A stretch of DNA of 64,000 nt from an uncultured Pseudomonadales bacterium (GCA_943842505.1 CALTDI010000015.1:1-64000), one strand, 5' to 3'. Positions 27,544 through 37,159 are shown, counted from the first letter of the stretch. Numbers and translations are program-made. The notes: generated by a model from the letters alone, not told the origin.

Positions 27544-29979
27544 TTGATACAGGACACATCTCACAAAAAGCTCAGCGAGACCGATGCGCTTGCGCTCGCG
27601 TCAAGAACCGATACAGCAGCGCTTGCCGCTGAGGCCCGAGCGCTTTGTGACAACGCCCATGGCAGTATCATCACCTATTCCAAGAAGGTCTTCATACCCT
27701 TAACACACCTGTGTAGGGATGTTTGCCACTACTGCACATTCGCGCGCACACCAAAACGTATCGATCAGCCCTATATGCCAGTCGAGCAGGTCCTCGAACT
27801 CTGCCAGCAAGGCGCTGCCGAAGGTTGCCAGGAGGCACTGTTCACCCTTGGTGAAAAGCCCGAACTTAGGTACAAGGCAGCCCGTGACGCACTCGCCGAA
27901 TTAGGCTTCGAATCGACTATAGACTATGTAATCGAGGTAGCCGGCAGAGTTCTCAAGGAAACCGGCCTCATACCTCATATCAACGCTGGCAATATGACCG
28001 CGGAGGAAATCGACAGGCTGCGCCAAGTCAGCGCCTCGATGGGCATCATGCTGGAATCTGCCTCGTCTCGTCTCTGCGAGAAAGGCATGCCTCATTATGG
28101 CTCGCCGGATAAAGACCCTAAGACACGACTCGAAACTATAGAACTCGCAGGCAGAGCCCAAGTGCCCTTTACCTCAGGAATCCTTATTGGCATCGGTGAA
28201 ACAAGGCTGGAGAGAATTGAATCATTTCTGGCACTGCGTCGCGCACATGAAAAACACGGACACCTGCAGGAAATCATTGTGCAGAACTTTCGTGCGAAGC
28301 CTAATACCAAGATGGCACAGGCCCCGGAGCCTGACTTGCATGAACTAGTTTGGACTCTGGCGGTGGCAAGATTAGTCTTCGGTGCACAGATGAATATTCA
28401 GGCCCCGCCAAACCTTAGCCCAGGTGTTCTTCCCCAGCTAGTCGATGCCGGAATAAACGATTGGGGAGGCGTTTCGCCCCTGACGCCCGACCATGTAAAT
28501 CCAGAAGCACCCTGGCCACATCTTGAAAACCTGGCAAGAGAAACGGCCGCTGCCGGAAAGTTTCTGGAGCAGCGCCTAACCATCTATCCCAAATACGCGA
28601 CAGACCCTCAGAGATGGCTAGACGACAAGTTAAAATTTTCAATCATGAAACAAAGCGACAGTAGCGGCTTCGCCAAGAGGGACCAGTGGACACCGGGTGC
28701 GAGCGAAGCTATTCCAGACCTGGATAGAAACCTACTGCATGACGCCGTTCCCATTGAAAAAGTCTCTGCCGAAGTGCAACGAATCGTAAAGGCCTGCGAA
28801 GATCAGCAGGAACTCACTATCTCCGATGTCAGTCGCTTATTCGAAAGCCGCGGAGCCGACTTCGCCTATGTCGCTCAGTCTGCCAACAAATTAAGACAGC
28901 AGTGCAACGGCGATACTGTCAGCTATGTCGTAAACAGAAACATTAATTACACCAATGTTTGCTATTTTAAATGTCAGTTCTGTGCGTTCTCGAAAGGAAA
29001 GCTCAGCGAAGACCTGCGCGGTCGCCCCTATGATATAAGCGCCGAAGAAATTGCCAGACGAACCATCGAAGCCTGGGATCGAGGAGCCACCGAAGTCTGC
29101 ATGCAGGGTGGAATTCATCCAGACTACACCGGTCAGACCTATCTCGATATTATCGAAACCGTGAGAAATGCAGTGCCAGACATGCATATTCATGCCTTCT
29201 CCCCACTAGAAGTATGGCAGGGAGCTGCCACGCTAGACATTTCACTGGAAGAGTTCCTCGAGAAGCTTAAAGCGGCCGGCTTGAATACCTTACCTGGCAC
29301 TGCTGCGGAAGTCTTAGATGATGAAGTCAGAGAAGTGCTATGCGCGGATAAGCTAAATTCCCAGCAGTGGCTTGAAGTAATGGAAACTGCGCACAAGGTC
29401 GGCTTTAAAACTACCGCGACTATCATGTACGGTCATATCGACAGACCCAGACACTGGGCCAACCACCTGCTCAGAATTCGTGCTCTACAAAAACGCACTG
29501 GCGGCTTTACCGAGTTCGTTCCCCTGCCCTATGTGCATATGGAAGCCCCCATGTACCTCAAGGGGCGCTCTCGCCGCGGCCCAAGTTTCCGTGAGGCGGT
29601 GCTAATGCACGCAGTAGCCAGATTGGTATTTCATGGCCAGATTCAAAACATTCAGGCATCTTGGGTCAAAATGGGCCTCGATGGAGTGGCTGCCTGCCTA
29701 AACGCTGGAGCCAATGATCTAGGCGGCACATTGATGAATGAGAGCATTACCAGAGCAGCAGGAGCGAGTTACGGGCAGGAATGGACAGCTCAAGCCATAG
29801 AAGACACAATTAGTAACATGGCCCGGCTGCCTCGTATGCGCAATACACTGTATGCTTGCGCACCATCGGAACGGCATCAAACCGCTATAAACGCGCAGGA
29901 ATTGCGCGAGATCGAGAATAACTCTGCAGACAAGAAACAGCGCAGCAAGAAACTGGAAAACCTGGCCCAAGCTATCTAG
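27544..29979 (+). CDS. fbiC: FO synthase (fused CofG-CofH), F420 pathway
   Basis: An 811-residue protein with two complete radical SAM halves. The N-terminal, CofG-like half has CRDVCHYC (C57, C61, C64); the C-terminal, CofH-like half has CYFKCQFC (C473, C477, C480). Together they join tyrosine to 5-amino-6-ribitylaminouracil to make FO (7,8-didemethyl-8-hydroxy-5-deazariboflavin), the chromophore of coenzyme F420. The fused form is typical of actinobacteria and occurs in some proteobacteria. Translation starts at a TTG. The other F420 genes (cofC, cofD, cofE) and F420-dependent enzymes are not in this window. FO alone can serve as an antenna in photolyases. Confidence 0.95.
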   Translation: MIQDTSHKKLSETDALALASRTDTAALAAEARALCDNAHGSIITYSKKVFIPLTHLCRDVCHYCTFARTPKRIDQPYMPVEQVLELCQQGAAEGCQEALFTLGEKPELRYKAARDALAELGFESTIDYVIEVAGRVLKETGLIPHINAGNMTAEEIDRLRQVSASMGIMLESASSRLCEKGMPHYGSPDKDPKTRLETIELAGRAQVPFTSGILIGIGETRLERIESFLALRRAHEKHGHLQEIIVQNFRAKPNTKMAQAPEPDLHELVWTLAVARLVFGAQMNIQAPPNLSPGVLPQLVDAGINDWGGVSPLTPDHVNPEAPWPHLENLARETAAAGKFLEQRLTIYPKYATDPQRWLDDKLKFSIMKQSDSSGFAKRDQWTPGASEAIPDLDRNLLHDAVPIEKVSAEVQRIVKACEDQQELTISDVSRLFESRGADFAYVAQSANKLRQQCNGDTVSYVVNRNINYTNVCYFKCQFCAFSKGKLSEDLRGRPYDISAEEIARRTIEAWDRGATEVCMQGGIHPDYTGQTYLDIIETVRNAVPDMHIHAFSPLEVWQGAATLDISLEEFLEKLKAAGLNTLPGTAAEVLDDEVREVLCADKLNSQQWLEVMETAHKVGFKTTATIMYGHIDRPRHWANHLLRIRALQKRTGGFTEFVPLPYVHMEAPMYLKGRSRRGPSFREAVLMHAVARLVFHGQIQNIQASWVKMGLDGVAACLNAGANDLGGTLMNESITRAAGASYGQEWTAQAIEDTISNMARLPRMRNTLYACAPSERHQTAINAQELREIENNSADKKQRSKKLENLAQAI

Positions 29980-30100
29980 CAGACCGACATAAATTTATGA
30001 AGCCGCAAGACATGAAAACCAAACCTTCTCCCTCTGCGTACCTACTACCAAACTGCCTTCTATAAATAAGGTCTACCAACCAGGAATAGTTAAACTCAGA

Positions 30101-31000
30101 ATGAAAATCGCAATCACCGGGGCAAACAGCAGTGTTGGCCTAAATCTATTGAAGCATATAGTCTCCGCAACAGATATTAATGTAATCGCTGGCGTTCGTT
30201 CCGAACGTGCAATGAAATCCCTGCCGAGTTCCCCTCAGGTAGACCCGCGCATTATTTCCTATCAGGATCCGGCCCAACTAGCGGCCGCCCTTGAAGGAGC
30301 AGACTGTATCGTGCACCTCGCAGGCATACTGATAGAAGACAAAAATACCAGCTATAAAAGTGCGAATGTCGACGCTACCGAAGCCGTAGTGAAAGCTGCG
30401 CAACAACTGAATACAAAACATTTGGTATTCATAAGTGTAGTTGGCGCAAGCGCAGATTCTGCTAACGCCTATTTTCGATCGAAAGGTCTAGCCGAGGAAA
30501 TCGTTAATAGATCGGGCCTCCCTGCTAGCATAATTCGCACACCCATATTACTGGGTCCGAACACCGCCGGCGCAAGCTCTATCATAGGCGCAGCCACACA
30601 GAGTAAAACCAAAATTCTTGGCGGCGGCAAATATTTCATGCGCCCACTAGACATCGACGACCTCAATCAGGCCATCTTGAATTGCTGCAATAGCGAGTCA
30701 ACGAAGGCTGCGCTGTATGAACTGGTTGGACCCGAGCCAATTAGCTACCGCGATCTTATTCAGAAGACTGGGTCGATGATGAACAACAACGTTGAAATTG
30801 GTTCTGTTCCAATATTTCTCGCCAAGTTGGTTGCATCTATTAGCTCGCGCATCAAAGGAGGCGGCATAACTCCTACGGTGATCGACGTGATAACTATGGA
30901 CGAAGTGGTCGCCGACAACGCCGATGACGCATTGAATATTTCACTAACGCCTCTACAGAACACTCTTGAAAAAATCCTGGAGCACAAGAAAAACAAATGA
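30101..31000 (+). CDS. NAD(P)-binding epimerase-like protein (NmrA/NDUFA9 type)
   Basis: A 299-residue atypical SDR. The nucleotide motif is ITGANSSVGLNLL at 4-16; VHLAGI and FISVVGAS follow. The usual catalytic YxxxK is replaced by YFRSKGLAEE, which still places Tyr and Lys together. Members related to NmrA or the complex I NDUFA9 subunit often act as redox sensors or quinone-linked proteins. It overlaps the next gene by four bases (ATGA), so the two are translationally coupled. Confidence 0.82.
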   Translation: MKIAITGANSSVGLNLLKHIVSATDINVIAGVRSERAMKSLPSSPQVDPRIISYQDPAQLAAALEGADCIVHLAGILIEDKNTSYKSANVDATEAVVKAAQQLNTKHLVFISVVGASADSANAYFRSKGLAEEIVNRSGLPASIIRTPILLGPNTAGASSIIGAATQSKTKILGGGKYFMRPLDIDDLNQAILNCCNSESTKAALYELVGPEPISYRDLIQKTGSMMNNNVEIGSVPIFLAKLVASISSRIKGGGITPTVIDVITMDEVVADNADDALNISLTPLQNTLEKILEHKKNK

Positions 31001-31998
31001 GCGAAGAAACCCAAAATACTGCTGAAGAAACAGCCCCCTCCGATGAAAATATGGCTCCTGGCAAGAAGAAGCCCAACCCAATCGGCCGCGTATTATTCCT
31101 AATACTTACCGCCGCCTGTTTTGCCTATCTCTATTACAGGCTAAACGGCGCTGCAGCACGTGAAGGACTCGGGCTTGTCGAATATATGAGCCAGGTATTC
31201 TCCACAGTGAATTGGGTTCCATGGCTACTGCTAATGATCGGCTACTCGTTATTCTACTTCGCCATAGACACTCTGGTAGTGACCAAGGCGCTAAACTGGT
31301 TTATTGCCGACATCAAATACAAAGACATCATGCCTATACGCGCCAGCGCCTATATCATCTCTATCTTCAACGAGCAGATAGGCAAAGGTGCGATGGCTTA
31401 TTACCTGAATAAGCGCGATCAAATACCTGGCTGGGAAGTTGGCTCGGTCATGTTGTTCGTAATGTTTTGTGAAATATACTATCTGCTAGTCTGGGCTACT
31501 ATTGGCTTCGCGGTTGCCGGCAGCTCCTTACCAGAAGTTTTCGGCCTTGTGCCCTATCTAGCTGGCGCGGCGGCTGTACTCTTGGTCCTGTGGATAGCCT
31601 ATTTCCAAGGGGCTATCCTCCCAAATAATAAATTTCGCGACCGCCGTGTCTTGCACGCCTTTCGTCTGGCGAAGCCCTGGCACTACGGTGCCTTCTTCTT
31701 GCTTCGCTCTCCGGCACTGCTCGCCGCGGTTGTCGTCTATACCGTTGCTCTCAACCTATTCGGTGTCGAAGCCTCGCTAATGACACTGCTGCCATTCTTG
31801 CCGGTAATCTTTTTTGCTGCGGCCGTGCCTACGCCCATGCGAGCCGCCGCCATAACATTTTGGGTTATTCTGTTTCCCGAGAACGAAGGGCAGATGGCCG
31901 CCTTCGGTTTTGTACAACATAATTTCTTCATCTTGTTTAATGCGGCTATCGGGCTCGTGTTCTGGCGTAAAGCCCAACGCGACCTATTTGGGAAGTAA
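30997..31998 (+). CDS. Polytopic membrane protein, possibly UPF0104-like
   Basis: A 333-residue membrane protein with a polar N-terminal tail (about 1-26) and about eight hydrophobic segments. The motif YIISIFNEQIGKGAMAYYL in the middle recalls the Gxx(G/A)xR-type loop of lysylphosphatidylglycerol synthase transmembrane (UPF0104) proteins, but the match is weak. It is coupled to the epimerase-like gene upstream and overlaps the next gene, a CDP-alcohol phosphatidyltransferase, by one base (TAATG). A lipid-related role fits that context. Confidence 0.75.
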   Translation: MSEETQNTAEETAPSDENMAPGKKKPNPIGRVLFLILTAACFAYLYYRLNGAAAREGLGLVEYMSQVFSTVNWVPWLLLMIGYSLFYFAIDTLVVTKALNWFIADIKYKDIMPIRASAYIISIFNEQIGKGAMAYYLNKRDQIPGWEVGSVMLFVMFCEIYYLLVWATIGFAVAGSSLPEVFGLVPYLAGAAAVLLVLWIAYFQGAILPNNKFRDRRVLHAFRLAKPWHYGAFFLLRSPALLAAVVVYTVALNLFGVEASLMTLLPFLPVIFFAAAVPTPMRAAAITFWVILFPENEGQMAAFGFVQHNFFILFNAAIGLVFWRKAQRDLFGK

Positions 31999-32537
31999 TG
32001 GCCAATCTGCTAACTGCTATACGCCTGCTACTGGTTATTCCAGTCGCATTGGCGATAGCCAATGCCCAGCTCATGACGAGCTGGTTACTCCTTGCTCTAC
32101 TATTAATTGCGATAGCTAGCGACTACTTCGACGGCAAGCTTGCCCGGGCTTTGCATATCGCGTCTGCTCGAGGCATGTTATTCGACCATGGGACGGACTT
32201 TGTTTTCGTGACTACCGCCCTATTTGCCCTCTCTACTATAGACCTGGCACCCCTGCTTCTTCCGCTCTTAATCGTTGTCGCCTTTGCCCAATACGTTCTG
32301 GATTCCTACTTTCTATTTAAACAAAAACAATTGCGTATGAGCTTCCTCGGACGCTGGAATGGCGTTCTCTACTTTGTGCCTATCGTGTTTCTAGCCGCCT
32401 CCAGACTCCCCTTTCTTGAAGGCTCCCAGAATCTACTTAACACGACAATCATTTACTTCAACTACATCTTAGTTGTCTCCACCCTAGCATCGATTTTCGA
32501 TCGCGCAATCGCCCCGCTGCGCGCCTCAGAAAATTAA
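31998..32537 (+). CDS. CDP-alcohol phosphatidyltransferase
   Basis: A 179-residue inner-membrane enzyme with five or six helices. The catalytic motif DGx2ARx8Gx3Dx3D is complete (DGKLARALHIASARG, then Asp in LFD and HGTD), at about 44-66. It transfers a phosphatidyl group from CDP-diacylglycerol to an alcohol, as in phosphatidylglycerol phosphate or phosphatidylinositol-type synthesis; the acceptor alcohol cannot be read. It is translationally linked to the membrane protein before it and lies 7 bp before the chorismate mutase gene. Confidence 0.92.
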   Translation: MANLLTAIRLLLVIPVALAIANAQLMTSWLLLALLLIAIASDYFDGKLARALHIASARGMLFDHGTDFVFVTTALFALSTIDLAPLLLPLLIVVAFAQYVLDSYFLFKQKQLRMSFLGRWNGVLYFVPIVFLAASRLPFLEGSQNLLNTTIIYFNYILVVSTLASIFDRAIAPLRASEN

Positions 32538-32544
32538 CCTGATC

Positions 32545-33108
32545 ATGGCCAGCCTCGTCGTCAATCGATGCCTACCGCTTCTGCTATGCCTTAGCGGCGT
32601 ATTACTTTCTACTTGCGCCAGAGGTGCTGAACCAGATTCTGCTCTAGCCCTATTTCGAGCCATAGACGAACGCCTGAGCTATATGGAAGAGGTCGGTCTG
32701 TATAAGACTAAAAACCAAATTCCCATAGAAGATCTAGAGAGGGAGAGGATCGTCCTTCTCGATGCCAAGAATCTTGCTGCGAGTCAGGGACTAGACCCCG
32801 AAACTATGGAAACCTTCTTCACTGCTCAGATCAATGCCGCAAAGGCAATACAATACCGTTATCGAGCAAACCTCTTGATCCAGGAAATACCCACGAAAAC
32901 CGTGGATCTCCAGGCAGACATCAGACCCGCCCTCGACCAACTGGGTAGCGACATTATCAGGCTCTTTGCTGTATTGCTCAGTAACGACCACCTATTGAAC
33001 GAACGTGATCGGGACTTATTCCTGGCTACAGTCCAGCGCAATCTGCTCACAGACGCTGACAAGCAGGCACTCTATGGAGCGATGCTGGAAGTTAAGCTAG
33101 CCCGATAG
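32545..33108 (+). CDS. aroQ: Secreted chorismate mutase, AroQ gamma class
   Basis: A 187-residue protein with a signal peptide (about 1-28). The all-helical AroQ-gamma fold is recognisable from LFRAIDERLSYMEEVGLYK, then PIEDLERE and FFTAQINAAKAIQYRYR. Expected active-site residues are R43, K54, D63, R66 and Q95-K100 region. It converts chorismate to prephenate, but in the periplasm, where no normal chorismate pool is known. Secreted forms occur in mycobacteria, Salmonella and Pseudomonas. It follows the phosphatidyltransferase by 7 bp. Confidence 0.87.
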   Translation: MASLVVNRCLPLLLCLSGVLLSTCARGAEPDSALALFRAIDERLSYMEEVGLYKTKNQIPIEDLERERIVLLDAKNLAASQGLDPETMETFFTAQINAAKAIQYRYRANLLIQEIPTKTVDLQADIRPALDQLGSDIIRLFAVLLSNDHLLNERDRDLFLATVQRNLLTDADKQALYGAMLEVKLAR

Positions 33109-33219
33109 CCTGATCGTATCTCGTATTGAACAATTTCAGCTGGCAAGGCACACTTAGCTATCTTAACGATTGCAACGAAAGACACCTCTAGAAACAGAAC
33201 AATAATACAAATCTCTAGA

Positions 33220-33801
33220 TTGGGGACAGATACGATGCCATTCGACATAACAATTACACTCAGTGATGAAGATCTAGAAAAGTTTCAAGAAAGTATAGAT
33301 AAGGGAAAGCTGGCGATAAGTAACAACGAGAGTGCGCAGAGCATCGAAGAAAAGTCCGCCGAACTGATACAACGAGCTGGCGAGAATGACCTACCCCAGT
33401 TCGTTCGCGACACGGTGCTAAAACTACAGATACTGCTCAATATGATTAGAGATGCAGAGTGGGAACTCAGCGAGGCTGAAATAAACAGCATTCGCGGGGC
33501 ACTCTACTACTTTATCGACCCCGATGACTTAATTCCAGACCATATCCCTGGCATAGGCTTCCTAGATGATGCCATGTATGCGGAAATCATCGTTCAGGAA
33601 CTTAGGGTCGAAATTAAGATGTATCAGGAGTTCTGTCATTTTCGTATCGCAGAGGAAAATAGACGCAAGAAGCACGGCATCGACCCACACGTTGGCCGCG
33701 AAGACTGGATTGCCGACAAGCGCGCAATCCTGCATGCACGCATGCGAGAAAGGCGCGCCCTGCGTAAAGGCGGGCGCGGGCTGCGCATGCGTATATTCTA
33801 G
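33220..33801 (+). CDS. YkvA/DUF1232-family protein, copy 2
   Basis: A 193-residue paralog of the product starting at 25400. The DUF1232 core FIDPDDLIPDHIPGIGFLDD lies at about 94-113. The C-terminus differs: it ends in an Arg-rich tail (MRERRALRKGGRGLRMRIF) that could bind nucleic acid or membrane phospholipid. The start is either the ATG at 33235 (MPFDITITLSD, matching copy 1) or a GTG/ATG up to 15 bases earlier. Function of the family is unknown. Confidence 0.86.
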   Translation: MGTDTMPFDITITLSDEDLEKFQESIDKGKLAISNNESAQSIEEKSAELIQRAGENDLPQFVRDTVLKLQILLNMIRDAEWELSEAEINSIRGALYYFIDPDDLIPDHIPGIGFLDDAMYAEIIVQELRVEIKMYQEFCHFRIAEENRRKKHGIDPHVGREDWIADKRAILHARMRERRALRKGGRGLRMRIF

Positions 33802-33811
33802 ATGATTCGTT

Positions 33812-33815
33812 GGAG
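33812..33815 (+). promoter_or_regulatory. Shine-Dalgarno GGAG deciding a TTG start
   Basis: GGAG lies six bases before the TTG at 33822, giving a product that opens with a clean signal peptide. The other TTG at 33810 overlaps the GGAG itself. Confidence 0.65.
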
Positions 33816-33821
33816 TTTTCA

Positions 33822-35150
33822 TTGAACAAAACCACCACCCTAATAGCTTTGAGTTTTGCATCTTTGATTGGCTCAATGCAATCATCAGCTGTCGCGCAGC
33901 AATCCGTTGTTGCTATCGATGAGACTGTCCGAAATTCTTTCGATGCGATCATTGCAGATCCTCGGGTTGCCGACGCGCTATCGCGGATAGAAGCACGGGA
34001 ACCTGAAATGATCAGAGAGCAATTTCGATTGACTGAGATCCCCGCACCTCCATTTAAGGAGCAGGTGCGCGCCGACTACTACCTTTCGCTGATGCAGGAT
34101 CGCGGATTAGAGGATGCCTATATCGATAGTGAGGGCAACGCAATCGGTATACATCGCGGAAACGGCGACGGCCCCACGTTTTTGATCGCGGCACATCTGG
34201 ATACAGTATTTCCTGAGGGCGTAGACACTAGCGTCGAGCTTCGCGGAGGTCGTTATTATGCGCCTGGTATCGGCGACGATACACGCGGGCTTGCTGCAAT
34301 GCTCTCCATCATCGAAACACTCTATGACTCTGGCATTCAAACCCATGGCGATATCATGTTTGCCGCCAATGTAGGCGAGGAAGGTAGGGGTGATTTACGT
34401 GGTATCAAGGCGATCTTCAGAGATCACCCCGAGATCGATGGCTTTGTATCCATCGATGGCGTAAACCTGAGACGCATTACCAATGGCGGCACCGGTAGCA
34501 GGCGCTTCGAATTTCGCTTTAGTGGGCCCGGCGGACACTCCTTCGGCGCCTTCGGTCTTAGCAGCGCGATACATGCCATGGGCAGGACAATAAACAAGAT
34601 CGCTGACTTTGAGACACCAAGTTTTCCCAAGACGACATTTACTGTCGGCACTGTCGCCGGCGGCACATCGGTAAACTCGATAGCAGCGGATGCGGTTTTC
34701 GCTCTGGACATGAGATCAAACGATCGCGAACAACTCGCACTTCTGGAACAGCGCGCAAAGACTGCGGCGCTCGAGGCGGTCGCTGAAGAAAATGCACGCT
34801 GGGACAACGGCGAGATAAGCGTGGAATTTGTGCTGATCGGTGACCGACCGGTTGGACAAACCGCTGCAACAAACAAATTAGTTCAAGCTGCCGCACTGGC
34901 CTTCGACCGAGTAGGCATAGAATTACAGAGCCTGGGAATATCGAGCACCGATTCAAATGTTCCTATGTCGCTGGGCATACCGGCCATTACCATTGCCGGT
35001 GGCGGTAACGGTGGTGGCGCACACTCCCCTGACGAATGGTTTATGCCTACCAATTCTCACCGGGGTCCCCAAACTTCGTTCCTTATCACCTTAGCCATGG
35101 TCGGTATTCAGGGAATTGATCGCGGTCTTCTCGAACAGATGGGCCGCTGA
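33822..35150 (+). CDS. Exported M20 metallopeptidase
   Basis: A 442-residue protein from the TTG at 33822, with a signal peptide (about 1-25, ending SSAVAQ). M20 zinc motifs are in order: AAHLDTVFP (His and Asp), PGIGDDTRG (bridging Asp), NVGEEGRGDLRG (catalytic Glu pair), and the C-terminal His in GGGAHSPDEW. A dimerisation domain lies between them. It should hydrolyse dipeptides, tripeptides or N-acyl amino acids outside the cytoplasm. The gene begins within 25 bp of the stop of YkvA copy 2. Confidence 0.88.
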   Translation: MNKTTTLIALSFASLIGSMQSSAVAQQSVVAIDETVRNSFDAIIADPRVADALSRIEAREPEMIREQFRLTEIPAPPFKEQVRADYYLSLMQDRGLEDAYIDSEGNAIGIHRGNGDGPTFLIAAHLDTVFPEGVDTSVELRGGRYYAPGIGDDTRGLAAMLSIIETLYDSGIQTHGDIMFAANVGEEGRGDLRGIKAIFRDHPEIDGFVSIDGVNLRRITNGGTGSRRFEFRFSGPGGHSFGAFGLSSAIHAMGRTINKIADFETPSFPKTTFTVGTVAGGTSVNSIAADAVFALDMRSNDREQLALLEQRAKTAALEAVAEENARWDNGEISVEFVLIGDRPVGQTAATNKLVQAAALAFDRVGIELQSLGISSTDSNVPMSLGIPAITIAGGGNGGGAHSPDEWFMPTNSHRGPQTSFLITLAMVGIQGIDRGLLEQMGR

Positions 35151-35226
35151 ACTTCCTCGATGAAGAGCAGCACAGCAGGCCCATGAGCGACAGCGGCGCT
35201 CAATAACAGTCAACAGCTAAATCGCT

Positions 35227-36060
35227 CTATTCGGTATTCGCACCCTTGCGCAGATGCCCGTAAATAAGCTCCTCGGTAAATTCAACGCACTTGTATTCCA
35301 GTAATTGCATATTTTCATCCAGCCTCCGGTAGAGTGGGAGTTTAAGCGTCCATGCCGAACTATAGACATTGGGATCTTCAAGCGTCGCCTCATACATAAG
35401 CGTATTCGGCCCCAGATGGGTATAGCGCTCTGTTACGCGCAAGGCATCGCTATGATGATTGCCCGCATGATCCAACCATGTATCTGGCACCTGGTCGCTC
35501 ACATCGATGACCAAACTATCCCCCTCGATTCGGCCGCGCGAATGCCCCATCCAACTAAAAATCGGTGCTTCGAAGTCTGGCCTATCCATATAGACAATAC
35601 GGCTCGCACTGGCAAACTCATAAGCCATAACCACGTGATCGGGAGACTGTATTATTTGGAAAGGGAACGGCAGATAGGTCGCCCTCGGAATGCCAGGCAT
35701 ATAGCATTTCACGACCGGATCCAAAGCCAGCCAGTCTGCCCTATTTTCCTGCTGCTTAGCCCGGGCTTCGGCCGTATAGGGGATTAATCCACCCTCTACA
35801 ATGCCCAGGCTCCCTGGAATAGCGCCTATGGCACCTAACTCCACTACAGGACCAAAATCTGCGGCGCGGGGCTCGATATTCCAATGTGCGCTGCCAATAG
35901 CCTGCCAGATACCATTGAAGTCTGGCTTTCCGTCTGCCGTTCTTGGCACAGAATCATTTTCGGCCGCGAGACATGCAGTACCTAGCATCAACAGCGCTGA
36001 CGCCAGGAAAGCGGCCAATCCAGGGTGTTTACGTTCAGGTCTAGCGATGAAAGCACGCAT
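35227..36060 (-). CDS. Secreted protein of unknown function (TADGKPDFNGIWQ family)
   Basis: A 277-residue exported protein (signal peptide about 10-33). The mature N-terminus begins TADGKPDFNGIWQAIG, a motif I associate with a large family of secreted proteins common in marine gammaproteobacteria and acidobacteria, without known function. Later conserved-looking parts are PGIPRATYLPFPFQIIQ and SRGRIEGDSLVIDVSD, and the fold is probably beta-rich. It stands alone on the minus strand between plus-strand genes. Confidence 0.75.
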   Translation of the reverse strand: MRAFIARPERKHPGLAAFLASALLMLGTACLAAENDSVPRTADGKPDFNGIWQAIGSAHWNIEPRAADFGPVVELGAIGAIPGSLGIVEGGLIPYTAEARAKQQENRADWLALDPVVKCYMPGIPRATYLPFPFQIIQSPDHVVMAYEFASASRIVYMDRPDFEAPIFSWMGHSRGRIEGDSLVIDVSDQVPDTWLDHAGNHHSDALRVTERYTHLGPNTLMYEATLEDPNVYSSAWTLKLPLYRRLDENMQLLEYKCVEFTEELIYGHLRKGANTE

Positions 36061-36241
36061 AGTCTTCCTCCATTTTTGTTATTTCGGATAACCATATCAC
36101 TTTCAGGGCAGCAGCCAAATTCTAAATAGATGAGATTAACGAATACTTGACGGATTTCGTATTGACAGCAAGCCTCTACCCAGCTAAATATCGGGTAGCT
36201 GGGTGACTTTACCCTTATTTAATTAGTCTTGGAGCGAAACG

Positions 36242-37159
36242 ATGTCACTAACACGCAGAGAATTGCTCAAGGCCAGCGCAGGTGTGGTGGGCGCAGCAAC
36301 TGTCATAAATTCTGCTCTGGCCCAGACCCCTCTGAGCACAGTTCTTATCCCCTCTTCCGGGCAGATTGTGCCTAGAGTAGGAATTGGCTGCAGAAACTAT
36401 CGAGCCCAGGCTGGGGATGCCGAACTCACCGTATTTCGCGACACATTCGCGCAGTACCACCGTCTTGGTGGAAAGATTATAGACACATCACCTAACTACG
36501 GAAACTCCGAGGAGGTCATAGGTCGCATCATGGCCGATCTTGGTATTCGCGAAGACTTATGGGTGGCGACCAAAGTAGATCGCGAAGATCGCACCGAGGG
36601 TATAAATCGAATGGAAAGATCATTCGAGTTACTCGGTGGTGAGCATTTTGAGCTAATGCAAGTACATAACTTGCGCGGTACCGCGGTCCAGCTTGAAACC
36701 ATGCAGGCATGGAAGGAACAAGGAAGATTTCGCCACATTGGTGTAACCACCTCCAACGAAAGGCAATATGAGCAACTCATTGAGGTAATGGAAAACAACA
36801 CATTGGATTTTATTCAAGTCGACTACTCACTTGGCAACCGCAGTGCTGCAGAAAGAATCCTACCCCTGGCGCGGGATCGAGGCATTGCCGTATTAACAAA
36901 TTTACCCTTTGGCCGTGGCCGCCTATTCAATGCAGTAGGTGACAGGCCCTTGCCGGACTGGGCTGCCGACATAGATGCCACGTCCTGGGCACAGCTGTTT
37001 CTGAAATATGTAATGTCACACGCGAGCACGCCAATACCTATTCCAGGCACTACCAAACCCCACCACGCCGAGGACAATATTCAAGCTGCCAGAGGGCGGC
37101 TACCCGACGCGAATCTGCGCGCCGAAATGGAACGGTTCATAGACCCACTCTTGGCCTAG
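36242..37159 (+). CDS. Tat-exported aldo/keto reductase
   Basis: A 305-residue protein that opens with a twin-arginine signal (LTRRELLKASAGVVGAA) and a cleavage region SALAQ. The rest is an (alpha/beta)8 aldo/keto reductase: DTSPNYGNSEEVIG holds the catalytic Asp and Tyr, VATKV the Lys, and MQVHNL the His. The C-terminal PIPGTTKPHHAEDN is the NADP-binding end. A folded, cofactor-loaded enzyme would be moved to the periplasm. Substrate is unknown. It lies 17 bp before DUF6644-like copy 3. Confidence 0.88.
   Translation: MSLTRRELLKASAGVVGAATVINSALAQTPLSTVLIPSSGQIVPRVGIGCRNYRAQAGDAELTVFRDTFAQYHRLGGKIIDTSPNYGNSEEVIGRIMADLGIREDLWVATKVDREDRTEGINRMERSFELLGGEHFELMQVHNLRGTAVQLETMQAWKEQGRFRHIGVTTSNERQYEQLIEVMENNTLDFIQVDYSLGNRSAAERILPLARDRGIAVLTNLPFGRGRLFNAVGDRPLPDWAADIDATSWAQLFLKYVMSHASTPIPIPGTTKPHHAEDNIQAARGRLPDANLRAEMERFIDPLLA

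Noticed and set aside
33562..33952. Several long open frames around the YkvA copy 2 / M20 junction
   Set aside because: They are antisense or frame-shifted to two clear protein genes and show no family features.
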